Source: Adlercreutzia wanghongyangiae
GTDB lineage: Bacteria > Actinomycetota > Coriobacteriia > Coriobacteriales > Eggerthellaceae
NCBI RefSeq assembly: GCF_035989245.1
Contig: NZ_JAYMFF010000002.1
Coordinates: 186,001 to 250,000, forward strand
DNA length: 64,000 bases
Reading direction: 5' to 3'
Made by a program: the position numbers and the translations under genes. Below the pieces are notes generated by a model. It did not search any database and had not been told where the DNA came from. It saw only the letters and a program-made list of their open reading frames with translations. Shown here piece by piece: positions 49,319-57,421 of this stretch. Each line of letters begins with the position of its first letter. Within the stretch, counting starts at the first letter, position 1.

Positions 49319-50401
49319 ATGCCCGTACCCTTAAGTCCCCACGAGCACCTGGCCCAGCTGGTGCGTCGGGCACAGGAGGGCGACCGCGCGGCCTTCGACG
49401 AGCTGTATCGCAAAACCGCCCAAGTGCAGTACTTCACCCTGGCGGGCAAACTCGGCGAGGCGGCCGCGGCCGACGTGTTGCAAGAGGTGTACCTGGTGGC
49501 ATGGCGCAACATCCAGAAGATTCAGCCGCGGGCCGTGGTGGCCTATCTGAATGCCACAGCGCGCAACTTGTGCCGCAAGTACCTGCGCGACTCCAACGCG
49601 CCCAGCGCCGCCGTGGCCGTGGCCGACGACGACCTGGAGCTGCTGGCCCACGGGCGGCGCGACCCCAGCACGAGCGACCCTGCCGAAGCGCTGGCATCCC
49701 AAGACGAGCACGAGCGCCTGGCCCGCGCGCTGCAGGAGCACCTGACCGACCAGGAGCGCGACGTGCTGCTGATGCGCTACTACCAGAACCTGAAGCTGGC
49801 CGACATCGCCGAGCAAACGGGGCTGTCGCTAAGCACGGTGAAGCGCACCATCAACCAGGCGCTGACCACCTTGCGCATGAAGATGGGCGCGGCCCTACTG
49901 CCCTTCGGCGTGGCCGATGCGCTGGCAGCGGCCGTGGAAACGCGTACGCTGCCCGGCGTCGATGCGGCCCCGACCCCCAGCCCGCACGAGCGCCTGACCC
50001 AGTTGGGCACGCGCGCCGTGGCAGCTGTGGCGCTGGCAGCCGCCGTGGGCGCGGTGGGGCTGGCGCTGCAGCCCGTCGCGCCGCCCGAAGAGGTGCTGCC
50101 GCCCGAGCCCACGCCCACCGCCGAGGCCCCTGCCGATGTTGCCGCGCCCACCGTTGCCGCGCAGGAAGTGGAAAACGGCCTGGTGGTGCTGACCATCGCC
50201 GACGACATCTCCGGCGTGGCCGACGCTTGGTGCGCCGACGCGAACGGCGCCGTCTACCACCCCTTGGATGCAACGGGCACAGACACCTTGCGCTCGTACC
50301 GCTTCCAGCTGCCCAGCGGCACCTACGAGCTGCACCTGGCCGACCAAGCCGGCAACACCACCCACGGCCCCCTAGAAGTGCTCGTCTACCCCGACGAATA
50401 A
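49319..50401 (+). CDS. ECF-type sigma factor fused to a membrane and extracytoplasmic domain
   Basis: A 360-residue protein. Residues 1-190 are a sigma-70 ECF unit: region 2 (LVRRAQEGDRAAFDELYRKT, VLQEVYLVAWRNI) and region 4 (LTDQERDVLLMRYYQNLKLADIAEQTGLSLSTVKRTINQAL). A linker leads to one hydrophobic helix (about 230-250), a Pro/Ala/Glu-rich spacer and a small beta domain (about 285-360; SGVADAWCADANGAVYHPL, YELHLADQAGNTTHGPL) resembling the Ig-like domain of the divergent surface protein (GVWRLYRTAADG, YYVVEDAAGNKSAPVRV). AAGGAG precedes ATG 49319. No anti-sigma gene nearby; the tail may hold or sense. The surface gene is its likely target. Confidence 0.8.
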   Translation: MPVPLSPHEHLAQLVRRAQEGDRAAFDELYRKTAQVQYFTLAGKLGEAAAADVLQEVYLVAWRNIQKIQPRAVVAYLNATARNLCRKYLRDSNAPSAAVAVADDDLELLAHGRRDPSTSDPAEALASQDEHERLARALQEHLTDQERDVLLMRYYQNLKLADIAEQTGLSLSTVKRTINQALTTLRMKMGAALLPFGVADALAAAVETRTLPGVDAAPTPSPHERLTQLGTRAVAAVALAAAVGAVGLALQPVAPPEEVLPPEPTPTAEAPADVAAPTVAAQEVENGLVVLTIADDISGVADAWCADANGAVYHPLDATGTDTLRSYRFQLPSGTYELHLADQAGNTTHGPLEVLVYPDE

Positions 50402-50419
50402 CCCAACCACACACCACCC

Positions 50420-50446
50420 GTAGGAAAGGGGTTCTGCCCCTTCCGC
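50420..50446. repeat. Small hairpin repeat, copy 1
   Basis: GTAGGAAAGGGGTTCTGCCC followed by CTTCCGC, with AAGGGG pairing CCCCTT. Related copies at 53740-53765 and, inverted, 62571-62596. Here it follows the sigma-factor gene and may act as its terminator. Confidence 0.55.
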
Positions 50447-50472
50447 AAACGACCATCCTTCTCAGGTTCTTC

Positions 50473-50536
50473 TTGACAGATGTTTCCTTAAGACATACTG
50501 TTTCCTTTTAAAGAAACAATATGTCTTAAGGAAACA
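50473..50536 (+). promoter_or_regulatory. Promoter and nested palindrome of the AbiE-like operon
   Basis: TTGACA at 50473-50478, 17 bp, then TACTGT as a poor -10 box. TGTTTCCTTAAGACATA (50481-50497) mirrors TATGTCTTAAGGAAACA (50520-50536) perfectly, and inside it TGTTTC mirrors GAAACA. The right arm includes the AAGGA ribosome site of the gene starting at 50539, so the palindrome can block both transcription and, as RNA, translation. Confidence 0.7.
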
Positions 50537-50538
50537 GT

Positions 50539-51618
50539 ATGCTAAACGAGCACGACCTCATTCTGCGTGCGGTTGAGCGCGCTCTCCCCTTCGGAAAGCT
50601 TGAGCAGCTTGAAATACACCCACAATCAGGTACTCCAGGTCGGAGGTGGGACGCCTCGGGACGCCTCACTTTCGGAAAGAACTTGCCCTTCGACGTGTGT
50701 TTCGAAACGGGTTCGTTCCAAAGTATGGCGGCCCTCTCGCAAGCAGTGCAGCAGATCAGGGCCTTCAACGCCGCCTCGGGCCCCACCCCTCTCCTTGTTG
50801 CGCCTTATCTCTCGCCTCAAAAGCAGCAGTTCCTCCGAGAGGAAAATGTCTGCTACCTTGATGCGGAAGGAAACGCATGGGTAGAAGCCGAAGGCGTTTT
50901 CATCGACCGCTGCGGCAGCAGGCAAAAAGAGACTGCCCCGGCGGTGTCGCAAGACCCCTTCTCGGATAAGGCGTCCCTTGTCATAAGGCTTCTCTTCTCC
51001 GGGGACACGCTGGGCATCCGTCCCATAAGCGTTGCGCTCGGCGAGCAGGGTTTCGCCCTGAGCCCTGGTTACGTATCGAAAGTCGTCGCTTCTCTAGGCG
51101 AGCTGCATTATGCTACGAAAACAGCAAGCGGCATTCGACTCGTCAACCGCAATCTTCTTCTGCAAGATTGGAGCCACGCTTACCAACAGAAAGCGCGACG
51201 GCGGCAAAGTCGGGGCTGGTATTTGCCGGAAGCAAATCCTGCGCAGCTGGCTCGTCTCGTAGGTCGCGCGCTTGAGGGCAACGGGGCGCTTACCGACCGA
51301 AGCGGGGCCTCGTTTGTCGATCCGCACGCATCGTTCGACACCGTAGACATCCTGCCGAGCAATCGCGATGCCGTCAGCGAGATTCTGGAAAAACTGGGAG
51401 CCATGCCCGTCGAGCGCGGGGCCAATGTCAATGTGCGCGAAGCCGCCTACCCCCTCTCCTCTCTTTACGGGGTCCGCTCCGTTGACGGCGTTCCGGTCGT
51501 TTCCGATCTTCAACTCTATCTTGACCTTCAATGCCAGCCCCAGCGTGGCGAAGAAGCCGCCGAGCACCTCTACGAACGCCGCATCCGACCTCTCTTAAAA
51601 GAAGGCGATCAGCTATGA
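50539..51618 (+). CDS. AbiEi-like antitoxin (type IV toxin-antitoxin)
   Basis: A 359-residue protein. The middle has a winged-helix pattern (DKASLVIRLLFSGDTLGIRPISVALGEQGFALSPGYVSKVVASL, about residues 142-185), and the C-terminal region (LPSNRDAVSEILEKL, VSDLQLYLDLQCQPQRGEEAAEHLYERRI) looks like the antitoxin domain of AbiEi proteins. Its stop overlaps the start of a nucleotidyltransferase-like gene by ATGA, the standard AbiEi-AbiEii order. AbiEi proteins repress their own promoter by binding inverted repeats; such a repeat directly precedes this gene. Possible phage defence. Confidence 0.75.
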   Translation: MLNEHDLILRAVERALPFGKLEQLEIHPQSGTPGRRWDASGRLTFGKNLPFDVCFETGSFQSMAALSQAVQQIRAFNAASGPTPLLVAPYLSPQKQQFLREENVCYLDAEGNAWVEAEGVFIDRCGSRQKETAPAVSQDPFSDKASLVIRLLFSGDTLGIRPISVALGEQGFALSPGYVSKVVASLGELHYATKTASGIRLVNRNLLLQDWSHAYQQKARRRQSRGWYLPEANPAQLARLVGRALEGNGALTDRSGASFVDPHASFDTVDILPSNRDAVSEILEKLGAMPVERGANVNVREAAYPLSSLYGVRSVDGVPVVSDLQLYLDLQCQPQRGEEAAEHLYERRIRPLLKEGDQL

Positions 51619-52427
51619 GCCTTTCCGCAGATAGGGTTTTGGAAGAATGTATTCAGGCCATAGAGCCCTATCTAGACCAGCTTGTCGTCGCTGGCGGATG
51701 GGTGCCCTATCTCTACGTCAAGCTCTACGAAGGAGCGGCAACCCACGAGCCGCTCTTAACGGCCGATTTCGATGCCGTTATCGCTCGCCATGCATTTGTC
51801 GAGCATGCCATCACCTTAGACAAAACTATCCTCAGCGCAGGCTTTAGCTACGATTTTTCCTCCCTCGACATTCCTCCCGTCGTTAAATACGTCAAGGACC
51901 TCGAAGACAACCAGCAGGCCGAAATAGAATTTCTCACCGAAGCCGGAGCGACCAGGCGCCCTGTCGAAGTTATTGGCTCCATCAACGCCCAGGCCCTTCA
52001 GCACATCGATGTTCTTCTCGACAACCCCTGGTCTTTTCCGCTGGAAAACTATGCGCTCAAGGGTTCCGGATGCCTTAAGGTCCCGCGGCCAAGCCAATAC
52101 GTGCTCCATAAAATCCTTGTTGCCCCCAGAAGAAAAGGCGCCCGCAAAACCGCCAAAGACCTTTACTATGCGTTCTACGTTCTCGACGCTTTTCCCGCAT
52201 GGCGTACGAAAGTTTTGGAAGGGCTGTCTCGCTGTTCCCATCAGAAGGACGCACAGGCGGCTGCGGGATATCTCGCAGCCATGTTCGCCGACATTGATTC
52301 TCCAGGTGTGGAGTGCGTAGCGTCGCAGCGCCCCCAAATCGCATACGCCGCCATGACCGACGATCAATTTCGCCAATACTGCATGCACCGCATGAATGAG
52401 CTTCGCAACGCCCTTCATCACCCATAG
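51615..52427 (+). CDS. AbiEii-like nucleotidyltransferase toxin
   Basis: A 270-residue protein with a nucleotidyltransferase signature: GGWVPYLYVKLYEG (about residues 25-38) followed by the acidic TADFDAVI (about 49-56). A later stretch VPRPSQYVLHKILVAPRRKGARKTAKDLYYA fits the helical part of such enzymes. In type IV systems the partner toxin adds nucleotides to tRNA or other targets. ATG 51615 overlaps the upstream stop. Confidence 0.75.
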   Translation: MSLSADRVLEECIQAIEPYLDQLVVAGGWVPYLYVKLYEGAATHEPLLTADFDAVIARHAFVEHAITLDKTILSAGFSYDFSSLDIPPVVKYVKDLEDNQQAEIEFLTEAGATRRPVEVIGSINAQALQHIDVLLDNPWSFPLENYALKGSGCLKVPRPSQYVLHKILVAPRRKGARKTAKDLYYAFYVLDAFPAWRTKVLEGLSRCSHQKDAQAAAGYLAAMFADIDSPGVECVASQRPQIAYAAMTDDQFRQYCMHRMNELRNALHHP

Positions 52428-52434
52428 CGCCTCC

Positions 52435-52459
52435 AGGGCCTGCGAAACCCGCAGGCCCT
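52435..52459. terminator. Terminator between convergent genes
   Basis: AGGGCCTGCG pairs with CGCAGGCCCT with a 5-nt loop. It overlaps the last bases of the zeta-like gene and follows the AbiEii-like gene by 7 bp. Confidence 0.65.
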
Positions 52460-53063
52460 ACGCCCTCCAGAGGCTTTCGTCGCGCACTGCGTCCATCAGC
52501 CACGCACCGTGCTTCGCCACATTTCCCACCCAGGCAAGAACGCCAGCCCTCCAGCGGGCAATGGCGACGAATTCCACTGTGTTGTCCAGCACTGTCACCT
52601 CATCGCACACATCGAGCGCATGGGAGAAATTGCGCAGCGAGGCACGGTAGCGACGGCGCACCGCCGCATCGTCGATGTCGTGGCCTCCCACCGCCACACG
52701 ATGTGCGATACGGTCGATGGCCACAGCAGGGGCGTCGACCCCAATGTAGTACAGCACAACGCGGTAGCCCGCATCGCGGGCGCGGCGCATGTTGCGCAGC
52801 ACCGCGTGGCCCGTCAGCGTGGTTTCCTGGTTGAAACTGCGACCGCGCGAAAAGTGCTCCTCTATAAGGCGCACAGCCTCGCGGCCCGCGCGCAATTGGT
52901 CGGCATCTGAGGCCGGATCGCCACCCTGGGCCACAACGATCTCATCCGAATTCACCCGGGCCATGGAAGGGGGCATTCCCTCCTCACGCCACAGGCCCGC
53001 ATGGTAGAACGTCGACTTCCCCGCCCCGTTCACCCCTGCAAACACCACGTAAACGGGCCGCAT
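52458..53063 (-). CDS. Zeta-toxin-like kinase
   Basis: A 201-residue P-loop protein: VFAGVNGAGKSTFYHAGL (Walker A near residues 9-16), VNSDEI (catalytic Asp after a strand), and FNQETTLTG, marks of zeta toxins and related UDP-GlcNAc kinases. It starts with a 1-bp overlap (TGATG) to the HTH gene upstream, so antitoxin then toxin. The antitoxin is not of the epsilon type. Confidence 0.8.
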   Translation of the reverse strand: MRPVYVVFAGVNGAGKSTFYHAGLWREEGMPPSMARVNSDEIVVAQGGDPASDADQLRAGREAVRLIEEHFSRGRSFNQETTLTGHAVLRNMRRARDAGYRVVLYYIGVDAPAVAIDRIAHRVAVGGHDIDDAAVRRRYRASLRNFSHALDVCDEVTVLDNTVEFVAIARWRAGVLAWVGNVAKHGAWLMDAVRDESLWRA

Positions 53064-53473
53064 CAGAAGACCCCTTCCCGCACCAACTCCCGCTGACGTT
53101 GCTGAAGGAAGAAGTCGAATGCGGCCATGTAGAAAGACGCCTCCTCTTTGCTGCGAGCGGCGGCCATCAGCTCCGCAGAGGGAAGGCGGCCGAACATGCG
53201 CCGGCACTCGTCGTACACATCGTGGGCGCGGGCAGCCTGATCAGCGGGAAACACCACGCTTCCTTCCTGCTGCTGCGCCGCCCGACTTTCTGCCTCAGCG
53301 CGCCGCGGCCGCCCTGCACGGGGCGCCTCCGTCAGACGCGCCAGCACGTCCTCCTCGCGAAGCACCCATTCGCGACCGTTCTTTACAGCGAAAAGCTGAC
53401 CGGCCTTGATAAGAGCCCTCACGCGGGAGGGGGTCACCCCAAGTTCCCGAGCAGCTTCTTTCACTGAAAGCAT
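53063..53473 (-). CDS. HTH antitoxin of the zeta-like module
   Basis: A 136-residue protein. Residues 1-50 are an excisionase/MerR-like helix-turn-helix (LSVKEAARELGVTPSRVRALIKAGQLFAVKNGREWVLREEDVLARL), then a basic Arg/Ala linker and a C-terminal helical region (AHDVYDECRRMFGRLPSAELMAAARSKEEASFYMAAFDFFLQQ) probably binding the toxin. A perfect 22-bp palindrome lies 19 bp before the start. Confidence 0.75.
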   Translation of the reverse strand: MLSVKEAARELGVTPSRVRALIKAGQLFAVKNGREWVLREEDVLARLTEAPRAGRPRRAEAESRAAQQQEGSVVFPADQAARAHDVYDECRRMFGRLPSAELMAAARSKEEASFYMAAFDFFLQQRQRELVREGVF

Positions 53474-53491
53474 CGTCCCTCCTTCGCATTA

Positions 53492-53513
53492 ATTATTGCG
53501 TTGACGCAATAAT
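53492..53513. promoter_or_regulatory. 22-bp perfect palindrome, probable operator
   Basis: ATTATTGCGT, TG, ACGCAATAAT: 10-bp arms without mismatch, between the HTH antitoxin gene (left) and the divergent small gene at 53525. It can control both directions. Confidence 0.7.
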
Positions 53514-53524
53514 ATCATAGCGAC

Positions 53525-53716
53525 ATGCAAGAGACTTTCGCCTGGTTGCGAAAAATGCGAAAGAGGCGCTTATTGCCGATGGGCGTTCAGAGCAACTACG
53601 CCTCCAAGTACAAAAGGCGCCTCTTGGAAAGCGGCGTGATAGGGGACGTAGGCCAGGGACGCTACACCATCGATCTGCCAGGATTCAAGGAATACGTGCA
53701 GGAGAGCCTTATCTAG
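53525..53716 (+). CDS. Small basic protein divergent from the zeta-like module
   Basis: A 63-residue, strongly basic protein (WLRKMRKRRLLPMGVQSNYASKYKRRLL) ending in DLPGFKEYVQESLI. It starts 11 bp after the operator. No ribosome site is evident. The pattern hints at a short winged-helix or DNA-binding fragment. It may be a third part of the module or the remnant of a longer gene. Confidence 0.45.
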   Translation: MQETFAWLRKMRKRRLLPMGVQSNYASKYKRRLLESGVIGDVGQGRYTIDLPGFKEYVQESLI

Positions 53717-53739
53717 CGTCATCTACGAGGCTCCCCCTC

Positions 53740-53765
53740 GTAGGAAAAGGGCTCTGCCCCTCCGC
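53740..53765. repeat. Small hairpin repeat, copy 2
   Basis: GTAGGAAAAGGGCTCTGCCC followed by CTCCGC. Same family as 50420-50446 and 62571-62596. Placed after the small gene ending at 53716. Confidence 0.55.
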
Positions 53766-53785
53766 TATGCGTGAGCACCCATCAA

Positions 53786-53816
53786 AAGGGCCGGAAGCGA
53801 AAGGCTTCCGGCCCTT
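53786..53816 (-). terminator. Terminator of the molybdoenzyme operon
   Basis: AAGGGCCGGAAGC pairs with GGCTTCCGGCCCTT. On the minus strand it is followed by TTTTG. It lies 47 bp after the last gene of the operon. Confidence 0.7.
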
Positions 53817-53862
53817 GGGAGGGAACTAAAGATGCAAGAGCTTGCGCTTGCCAGCGAGAACG

Positions 53863-54576
53863 CTATGCTTCGGCGAGCTCTCCATCCGGCGCAAACCGCA
53901 TGTTCTCCGCGTGCCTATCACGATACGCACGACCCAAGCGACCTACGACATACACCAGTAAAATAGCCACATAGAGAACCACGTTCACCACGGCCTTGGC
54001 ACCCCCGCCCATGGCCGACGGAAGAAGCATCGCGAAAACGTGGCAAAAGACCAAGCCGTAAAACACGTAGGCCAGCATCTGAACGCGCTTCCAAGTCACG
54101 GACGCCATGGCGTTGCGAACCACCTTGAACGAGGTAACCGTCAGCACCACAAGAAGAGCAATCAACACGAGAGACAAAACCGTCCCCCAAAACGTTCCCG
54201 CAGTCGCGTCCATTCCTCCGAAGAAAACGCGTGTCAGCATCGGATTGGCGTAGTGAACAACATGACCCGCAATAAGAATACTGGCAATGATCGACAACTC
54301 ACCGCGAATGGGCCGAAGGGAACGCTTGAGGCTCCCTTCGGGCAATACGCCCACCATCATCACGACCGAGAGAATGCCGAAGGCAAACAGCGACTGCTGC
54401 AAATACGGAAAGAGCATACGAGCAGCAACGGGAGAGAAGCCGGCAATCGCATTCGTCATCATGAGCGCGTCCACTGCAAGCGCCACAAGATAAAAGACTC
54501 CAGGATGCTTCCGAATGGGCTTTCTGAGAAAGTAGGAGAAGCCCCCTGCAAGAATGCAGGCAACGATTAAATTCAT
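53863..54576 (-). CDS. Multi-pass membrane protein of the molybdoenzyme operon
   Basis: A 237-residue protein with about six hydrophobic helices. Conserved-looking His residues in helices (ILIAGHVVHYANP, YVFYGLVFCHVFAM) suggest a b-haem membrane anchor of the ferric-reductase/YedZ kind. It is the last gene of an operon with a Mo subunit, Fe-S subunit, radical SAM protein and TorD-like chaperone. It may be the quinol-linked anchor, although the NrfD-type protein at 61502-62452 is another candidate. Confidence 0.65.
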   Translation of the reverse strand: MNLIVACILAGGFSYFLRKPIRKHPGVFYLVALAVDALMMTNAIAGFSPVAARMLFPYLQQSLFAFGILSVVMMVGVLPEGSLKRSLRPIRGELSIIASILIAGHVVHYANPMLTRVFFGGMDATAGTFWGTVLSLVLIALLVVLTVTSFKVVRNAMASVTWKRVQMLAYVFYGLVFCHVFAMLLPSAMGGGAKAVVNVVLYVAILLVYVVGRLGRAYRDRHAENMRFAPDGELAEA

Positions 54577-54609
54577 TTCTATCCTTTCAGAGTGTTCACT
54601 TTCGTTGGC

Positions 54610-55347
54610 TCACGCGCCCTGGTCTCCCTCGGCGTCCATAAGCACGCAGCCCAGAGCTCCCACGCAAGGGTAAAGCGGGCCTCGGCCCTCCTGGGAAAGC
54701 CGTTCGAAAAATCGAGGCATCCAATTAAGCAGATGCTCCTCTTTGAATGCCGAGAACTGCTGGGAAAGCCCATTGAATCTTTCAGAGCAACGCGGCGCCT
54801 CACCGTCATCCGCAGTCGACGCCTCGTGCACGAGGGATGCCAGCCGGCAATGCATCTTCGAGGCGAACTCAAGCTCGACGACCATGTGATCAGCGGGAAG
54901 CTCGTGGCCCGGCACGCGAAATCCGGCACGCTTGTAATGTTCAACGGCATTCATAGCTATTGGATTGACGAAAAGGCATGGTTGAGCCGACTGCTTCCCA
55001 GCCGCAACCCTTTCCCCGTCCACAAACATGCTCTCATAGGGCTGAACGCAGGGGTGCTTCGGGTGCATGAACAAGCGCGTATACTCCTGCCGAATATCGG
55101 AAAGCCCGCACCTCCCTTCAGAAACGCTCCGATGAAGCTCATCGAGTTCCTGAAGCACTTCAGCCAGAGACGCCGCTTCCACGCCGGCCTCCGAAGCCAT
55201 AGAGCGAACATCCCCCGAAGCCGAGAGAGCGCCAAGCTGCTCGATCATTTCCTCTGAAGGAGCTTGCAGGAAATAGCACAGCAAGGAATACCAGTCGGAT
55301 AAGGCGCTGTGATACGCCACGGCGGCGTAACCGTTTGTTTCGCTCAT
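54610..55347 (-). CDS. TorD-family molybdoenzyme chaperone
   Basis: A 245-residue all-helical protein: YSLLCYFLQAPSEEMIEQL at the start, EYTRLFMHPKHPCVQPYESMF and PADHMVVELEFASKM, the motifs of TorD/DmsD/NarJ chaperones that bind Tat signals and help cofactor loading. ATG 55347 has AAAGGGAAG upstream; a longer frame to 55416 overlaps the radical SAM gene and looks non-coding at its start. Serves most likely the enzyme encoded at 57422-59887. Confidence 0.85.
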   Translation of the reverse strand: MSETNGYAAVAYHSALSDWYSLLCYFLQAPSEEMIEQLGALSASGDVRSMASEAGVEAASLAEVLQELDELHRSVSEGRCGLSDIRQEYTRLFMHPKHPCVQPYESMFVDGERVAAGKQSAQPCLFVNPIAMNAVEHYKRAGFRVPGHELPADHMVVELEFASKMHCRLASLVHEASTADDGEAPRCSERFNGLSQQFSAFKEEHLLNWMPRFFERLSQEGRGPLYPCVGALGCVLMDAEGDQGA

Positions 55348-55357
55348 AGCTTCCCTT

Positions 55358-56746
55358 TCATTCTTCGCAGTTCCCCGACACCGCCGCGCAAAACGCCCGC
55401 GGCGTTGTCTGTTCAAGCTTCAGTTCCCTCAGCACGGGAACCCGCTGTGCCGGCGCTGGGCTCGCCGCACCGATGCTCTCCCGCACGGCAACCTCCACCG
55501 CACCCACGCTGATGCCGATCGGCATATCCGGGAAAGCCTCGCAGAGCAGCGGCACGGCATGAAGGGGGAACTCCGCAAAGTCGCCGCGCTCGTTGTATTC
55601 GCAAGCGAACGCCCCCGTGTCCTTGGCAAGACGCGCCACTACTCCGGCTTCTTCCCCAAAAGCCTTGGCCGACTCCAGGAAATACCCCTCTTCCGAAAGC
55701 GTACGCAGCGGAAAGGCCTCTTGGAAAGGGGCGTTCTGGAGATAAAGCTGACTCGTGAACTTGTTCTCCAGGGAACAGTAGTGGCAGCCCATTGAGAGGT
55801 TGCGTTCTATCGCAAAATCAAACAGATCAAGGCACGCTTCCTCGCTCCCAGCTATGGGAAGACCACCTGCATACTCATAGTCGTAGTACACGCGATAGGG
55901 AGGATTCTTGATGGCATACCCGCGTCGCAGAAACTCGTGGGCGTTGTGAAGCGGATAGCAGAATTCCAACAGGTTAATGCCCTTGACGCCGATCGCATCC
56001 AGCTGGACGAGCAGCTTCCTCATAGGCTGCACCCAATCGGGGGCGACGGGCATTTCCACCATCACGTTGGGAATGTACCGAGCCGCCAACACCATGAGGG
56101 CGAGTACGTCCTCGTGGGAGGATTCGGATTCGTCCAACTTGATGCTCAACCGAATCTCGTCAAGACACACCGCGCGCAGACGCCGCAAAACCTCTTCATC
56201 AAGGTAGGCGCCACTTGTGTACAACCGCATATACGCATGGGGATACAGCTTCCTCGCGTAGTCAAAGAACTCTATGGTCTCGGACTTATGCACCAACGGC
56301 TCGCCACCCGTAAGGGCGATATGCTCCAGTTGAGCACCTCGGTTGTAATAGTTGGTCAGTTCTCCGCAAGCGTCTTGCATGCCCCGCTGCAGTTCGTCAT
56401 GATCGCGCTGATTTGCGTTGAAGCAGAAATAGCAATTGCGCGGACATTGGGTCGACAACCCCAAGGTAAGGGTGTTCAGCCCTTTTCTGCACTGAATGCA
56501 CGCTGGGGATATCCATCCGCGATGCAGGCTCTTGCCACCGTTCTCGACCAAAACGCCCCGAGAGGCCAAGTCCCGCACCCTCTGCTCCACCGCAGCCTGA
56601 GCAGCATCGGTTCTCCTAGAAGCGAAAGGGAGGCCCAGCGTCTCAACCTCTGCACGGTAGTCGCACTCGATGCCCTCGTAAAGCGCCACGTGCTGCGCAA
56701 GAGTAGGCTTGAACACCGCGCCTTTGCCGCTTGCGTTCCCCGACAT
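55358..56746 (-). CDS. Radical SAM protein of the molybdoenzyme operon
   Basis: A 462-residue protein. The radical SAM cluster motif is CPRNCYFC (about residues 101-108), followed by GGEP (TGGEPLVHKSE) and a TIM-barrel pattern. Additional cysteines before it (CIQC, about residues 83-86) and after it (GCHYC near the middle of the C-terminal half) may hold other clusters. It looks like the group that modifies peptides or proteins. Its place between the Fe-S subunit and TorD genes suggests maturation of this enzyme, but the true substrate is unknown. GGAGGAC precedes the ATG. Confidence 0.85.
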   Translation of the reverse strand: MSGNASGKGAVFKPTLAQHVALYEGIECDYRAEVETLGLPFASRRTDAAQAAVEQRVRDLASRGVLVENGGKSLHRGWISPACIQCRKGLNTLTLGLSTQCPRNCYFCFNANQRDHDELQRGMQDACGELTNYYNRGAQLEHIALTGGEPLVHKSETIEFFDYARKLYPHAYMRLYTSGAYLDEEVLRRLRAVCLDEIRLSIKLDESESSHEDVLALMVLAARYIPNVMVEMPVAPDWVQPMRKLLVQLDAIGVKGINLLEFCYPLHNAHEFLRRGYAIKNPPYRVYYDYEYAGGLPIAGSEEACLDLFDFAIERNLSMGCHYCSLENKFTSQLYLQNAPFQEAFPLRTLSEEGYFLESAKAFGEEAGVVARLAKDTGAFACEYNERGDFAEFPLHAVPLLCEAFPDMPIGISVGAVEVAVRESIGAASPAPAQRVPVLRELKLEQTTPRAFCAAVSGNCEE

Positions 56747-56767
56747 CTGTCCTCCCCTCCTCCCAGC

Positions 56768-56793
56768 AGGCCGGACCCTTTCGGGCCCGGCCT
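56768..56793 (-). terminator. Hairpin inside the operon
   Basis: AGGCCGG-ACCC pairs with GGGC-CCGGCCT in the gap between the Fe-S subunit and radical SAM genes. No U-run follows. It may cut or stabilise the message so that the enzyme genes are made in excess. Confidence 0.45.
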
Positions 56794-56801
56794 CACACAG
56801 C

Positions 56802-57419
56802 CTACTTCACGTAGAAGACGTTCGGCTCGGTACCGCTATCAGTCAACAACTGCTCGAACTCCTTGCCCTCCAGGAACTTGCTCACATCGCTGTTGGGGTC
56901 GTCCAAGTCGCCCCAATAACGTGCCCGACCCGGGCAAAGCTCCATACAAGCCGGGATTTCCCCGCGATCCACACGGTGCGCGCATCCCGTGCACTTAGTT
57001 ACCGTGTGCGCCACATGCGGACGAGCATCCCAATCGCCCACCGGGAATCCGACACTATACGTCGGCTCGTCCTCCAGTAGCGTGCGCACATCATAGGGGC
57101 ATGCCGTGATGCAGGATCCGCAGCCGATGCACGTGTCGCCGTCAATGGTCACGAGGCCGTCCTCGCGTTTCACGCTTGCACCCGTAGGGCACACCTCAAC
57201 GCACGCCGGCTTCGAGCACTGCTGGCAATTCACGGGATAGTGAACCATGTGCAGATCGGTGGGATAAGTTCCCCGGGCGCTGTCCTTGGCGTCGCCGCCA
57301 TCGGTTCTCACGTTGTTCCAAAACACTTCGTTTGGAAGATTGTTGGCCTGCTTGCAGGAAATGGTGCAGGTATGGCAGCCCATGCAGCTTCTCAGATCGA
57401 TCGCAAAACCATAACGCAT
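56802..57419 (-). CDS. Dicluster ferredoxin subunit
   Basis: A 205-residue Fe-S subunit with four Cys clusters: CMGCHTCTISCKQANN, CQQCSKPACVEVCP, CIGCGSCITACPYD, CTGCAHRVDRGEIPACMELCP. It would pass electrons to or from the molybdenum subunit encoded 2 bp upstream. ATG 57419 has GGAGGGG upstream. No Tat signal, as usual for these subunits, which are carried out with the large subunit. Confidence 0.9.
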   Translation of the reverse strand: MRYGFAIDLRSCMGCHTCTISCKQANNLPNEVFWNNVRTDGGDAKDSARGTYPTDLHMVHYPVNCQQCSKPACVEVCPTGASVKREDGLVTIDGDTCIGCGSCITACPYDVRTLLEDEPTYSVGFPVGDWDARPHVAHTVTKCTGCAHRVDRGEIPACMELCPGRARYWGDLDDPNSDVSKFLEGKEFEQLLTDSGTEPNVFYVK

Positions 57420-57421
57420 GG

